Below, in pieces: positions 63,911-64,000 of a DNA stretch of 64,000 nucleotides. The notes under the pieces were generated by a model that was not told the DNA's origin, did no database searches, and saw nothing but the letters and a program-made list of their open reading frames with translations. The number at the start of each line of letters is the position of its first letter. The first letter of the stretch is position 1. The position numbers were made by a program, and so were the translations under genes. The stretch is from Calendula officinalis (taxonomy: Eukaryota > Streptophyta > Magnoliopsida > Asterales > Asteraceae): the NCBI GenBank assembly GCA_963853835.1, contig OY970824.1:41114727-41178726 (forward strand), given 5' to 3'.

Positions 63911-64000
63911 TCTTCAATATCCAAGATTGTGTGACAAAAGGTGCTATACTAAAACATTCATAACTTTCAGCTCAGGTGTCCGTTTCACGCCCACGGGTAA
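63911..64000 (+). repeat. Partial monomer at right edge (core start only)
   Basis: The last unit starts at 63911 and is cut inside its core just after the anchor at 63976. It carries CTCAGGTG and CACGGGTAA, matching the unit anchored at 62910. The third HOR copy is therefore beginning and the array continues to the right. Confidence 0.95.

Larger units (their letters stand above)
1..64000 (+). repeat. Continuous satellite array, ~360-base monomer, 178 anchors
   Basis: Every part of the window is made of head-to-tail copies of one monomer. The anchor GTGTCCGTTT, or a one- or two-base variant, recurs 178 times from 211 to 63976, and no gap between anchors is below 305 or above 432 bases. Each monomer is a ~163-base core followed by 8-15 subrepeats of 17-19 bases sharing CGGCCCGAAC. 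There is no inversion, no inserted element and no unique sequence. The + strand of the subrepeats is strongly C-rich over G. Arrays of this size with nested repeats are typical of eukaryotic centromeric, pericentromeric or subtelomeric heterochromatin. Which of these applies cannot be told from the sequence. No protein-coding role is supported. Confidence 0.98.
56050..64000 (+). repeat. Array segment VII: three-unit family
   Basis: Anchors: 56115, 56496, 56856, 57217, 57562, 57922, 58282, 58627, 58987, 59347, 59692, 60052, 60397, 60758, 61103, 61464, 61844, 62189, 62549, 62910, 63255, 63615, 63976. Unit lengths cycle through 345, 360 and 361. Marker words are CGTCAATGCC, CCCGACCCGAAC, TCCAACCTCGGCCCCGAAC, ACCGACCTTCGG and GGCCCGGACACCAC. 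Many units have lengths divisible by 3, which is why long open frames appear here. Confidence 0.9.

Noticed and set aside
1..64000. CRISPR array
   Set aside because: The short repeats have no unique spacers: the words between them are a small recurring set in fixed order. There are no cas genes, and the 360-base period and HORs are those of a satellite.
1..64000. Bacterial or phage accessory region with many genes
   Set aside because: No frame shows a recognisable domain, ribosome binding site or gene spacing. All frames are low-complexity translations of the same DNA.
1..64000. Retrotransposon, DNA transposon or rDNA spacer
   Set aside because: No LTR, terminal inverted repeat, target-site duplication, reverse transcriptase or integrase-like frame, tRNA primer site or rRNA sequence is present.
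1..64000. Telomeric repeat or subtelomere junction
   Set aside because: No run of TTTAGGG, TTAGGG or a similar short telomeric repeat occurs on either strand.

Overview
The whole 64 kb is one uninterrupted tandem satellite array. I see no gene, RNA gene, transposable element, inversion or unique flank, and the array runs off both ends of the window. I place 178 monomer anchors (the GTG of GTGTCCGTTTCACGCCCACG, or its variants) at 211 to 63976. Neighbouring anchors are 305 to 432 bases apart, mean about 360, and all units lie head to tail in one orientation.

Each monomer has two parts. The first is a core of about 163 bases, partly AT-rich, starting at TCTTCAATATCC and nearly invariant. The second is a tract of 8 to 15 short subrepeats built on CGGCCCGAAC: 18-base members first, then mixed 17- and 19-base members. 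Most monomer lengths fit 163 + 18n. The subrepeats come in a fixed order, so each position has its own variant word.

Above the monomer are higher-order repeats (HORs), with a different family in each segment. 1-12.5 kb: early subfamilies with a 5-unit HOR of 1860 bases. 12.5-36.9 kb: subfamilies A, B and C in patterned order, with HORs of about 4.2 and 2.9 kb. 36.9-43.0 kb: a 4-unit HOR of 1408 bases. 43.0-45.5 kb: an island of A/B units with a 723-base dimer. 45.5-50.7 kb: a 5-unit HOR of 1.84-1.88 kb. 50.7-56.0 kb: 4-unit and 2-unit HORs. 56.0-64.0 kb: 3-unit HORs of 1065-1067 bases. Several HOR copies differ by only a few bases over 1 to 3.5 kb, which points to very recent amplification.

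The organism is almost certainly a eukaryote, and the DNA is heterochromatin (centromeric, pericentromeric or subtelomeric). The core stretch with CATAACTTTCAGCTCGGGTG resembles, from memory and unchecked, a motif common in plant satellites, so a plant is my best guess but not proven. Long open frames occur in all six frames on both strands (up to 1035 codons), but they are by-products of a stop-poor repeat and are not annotated as genes.
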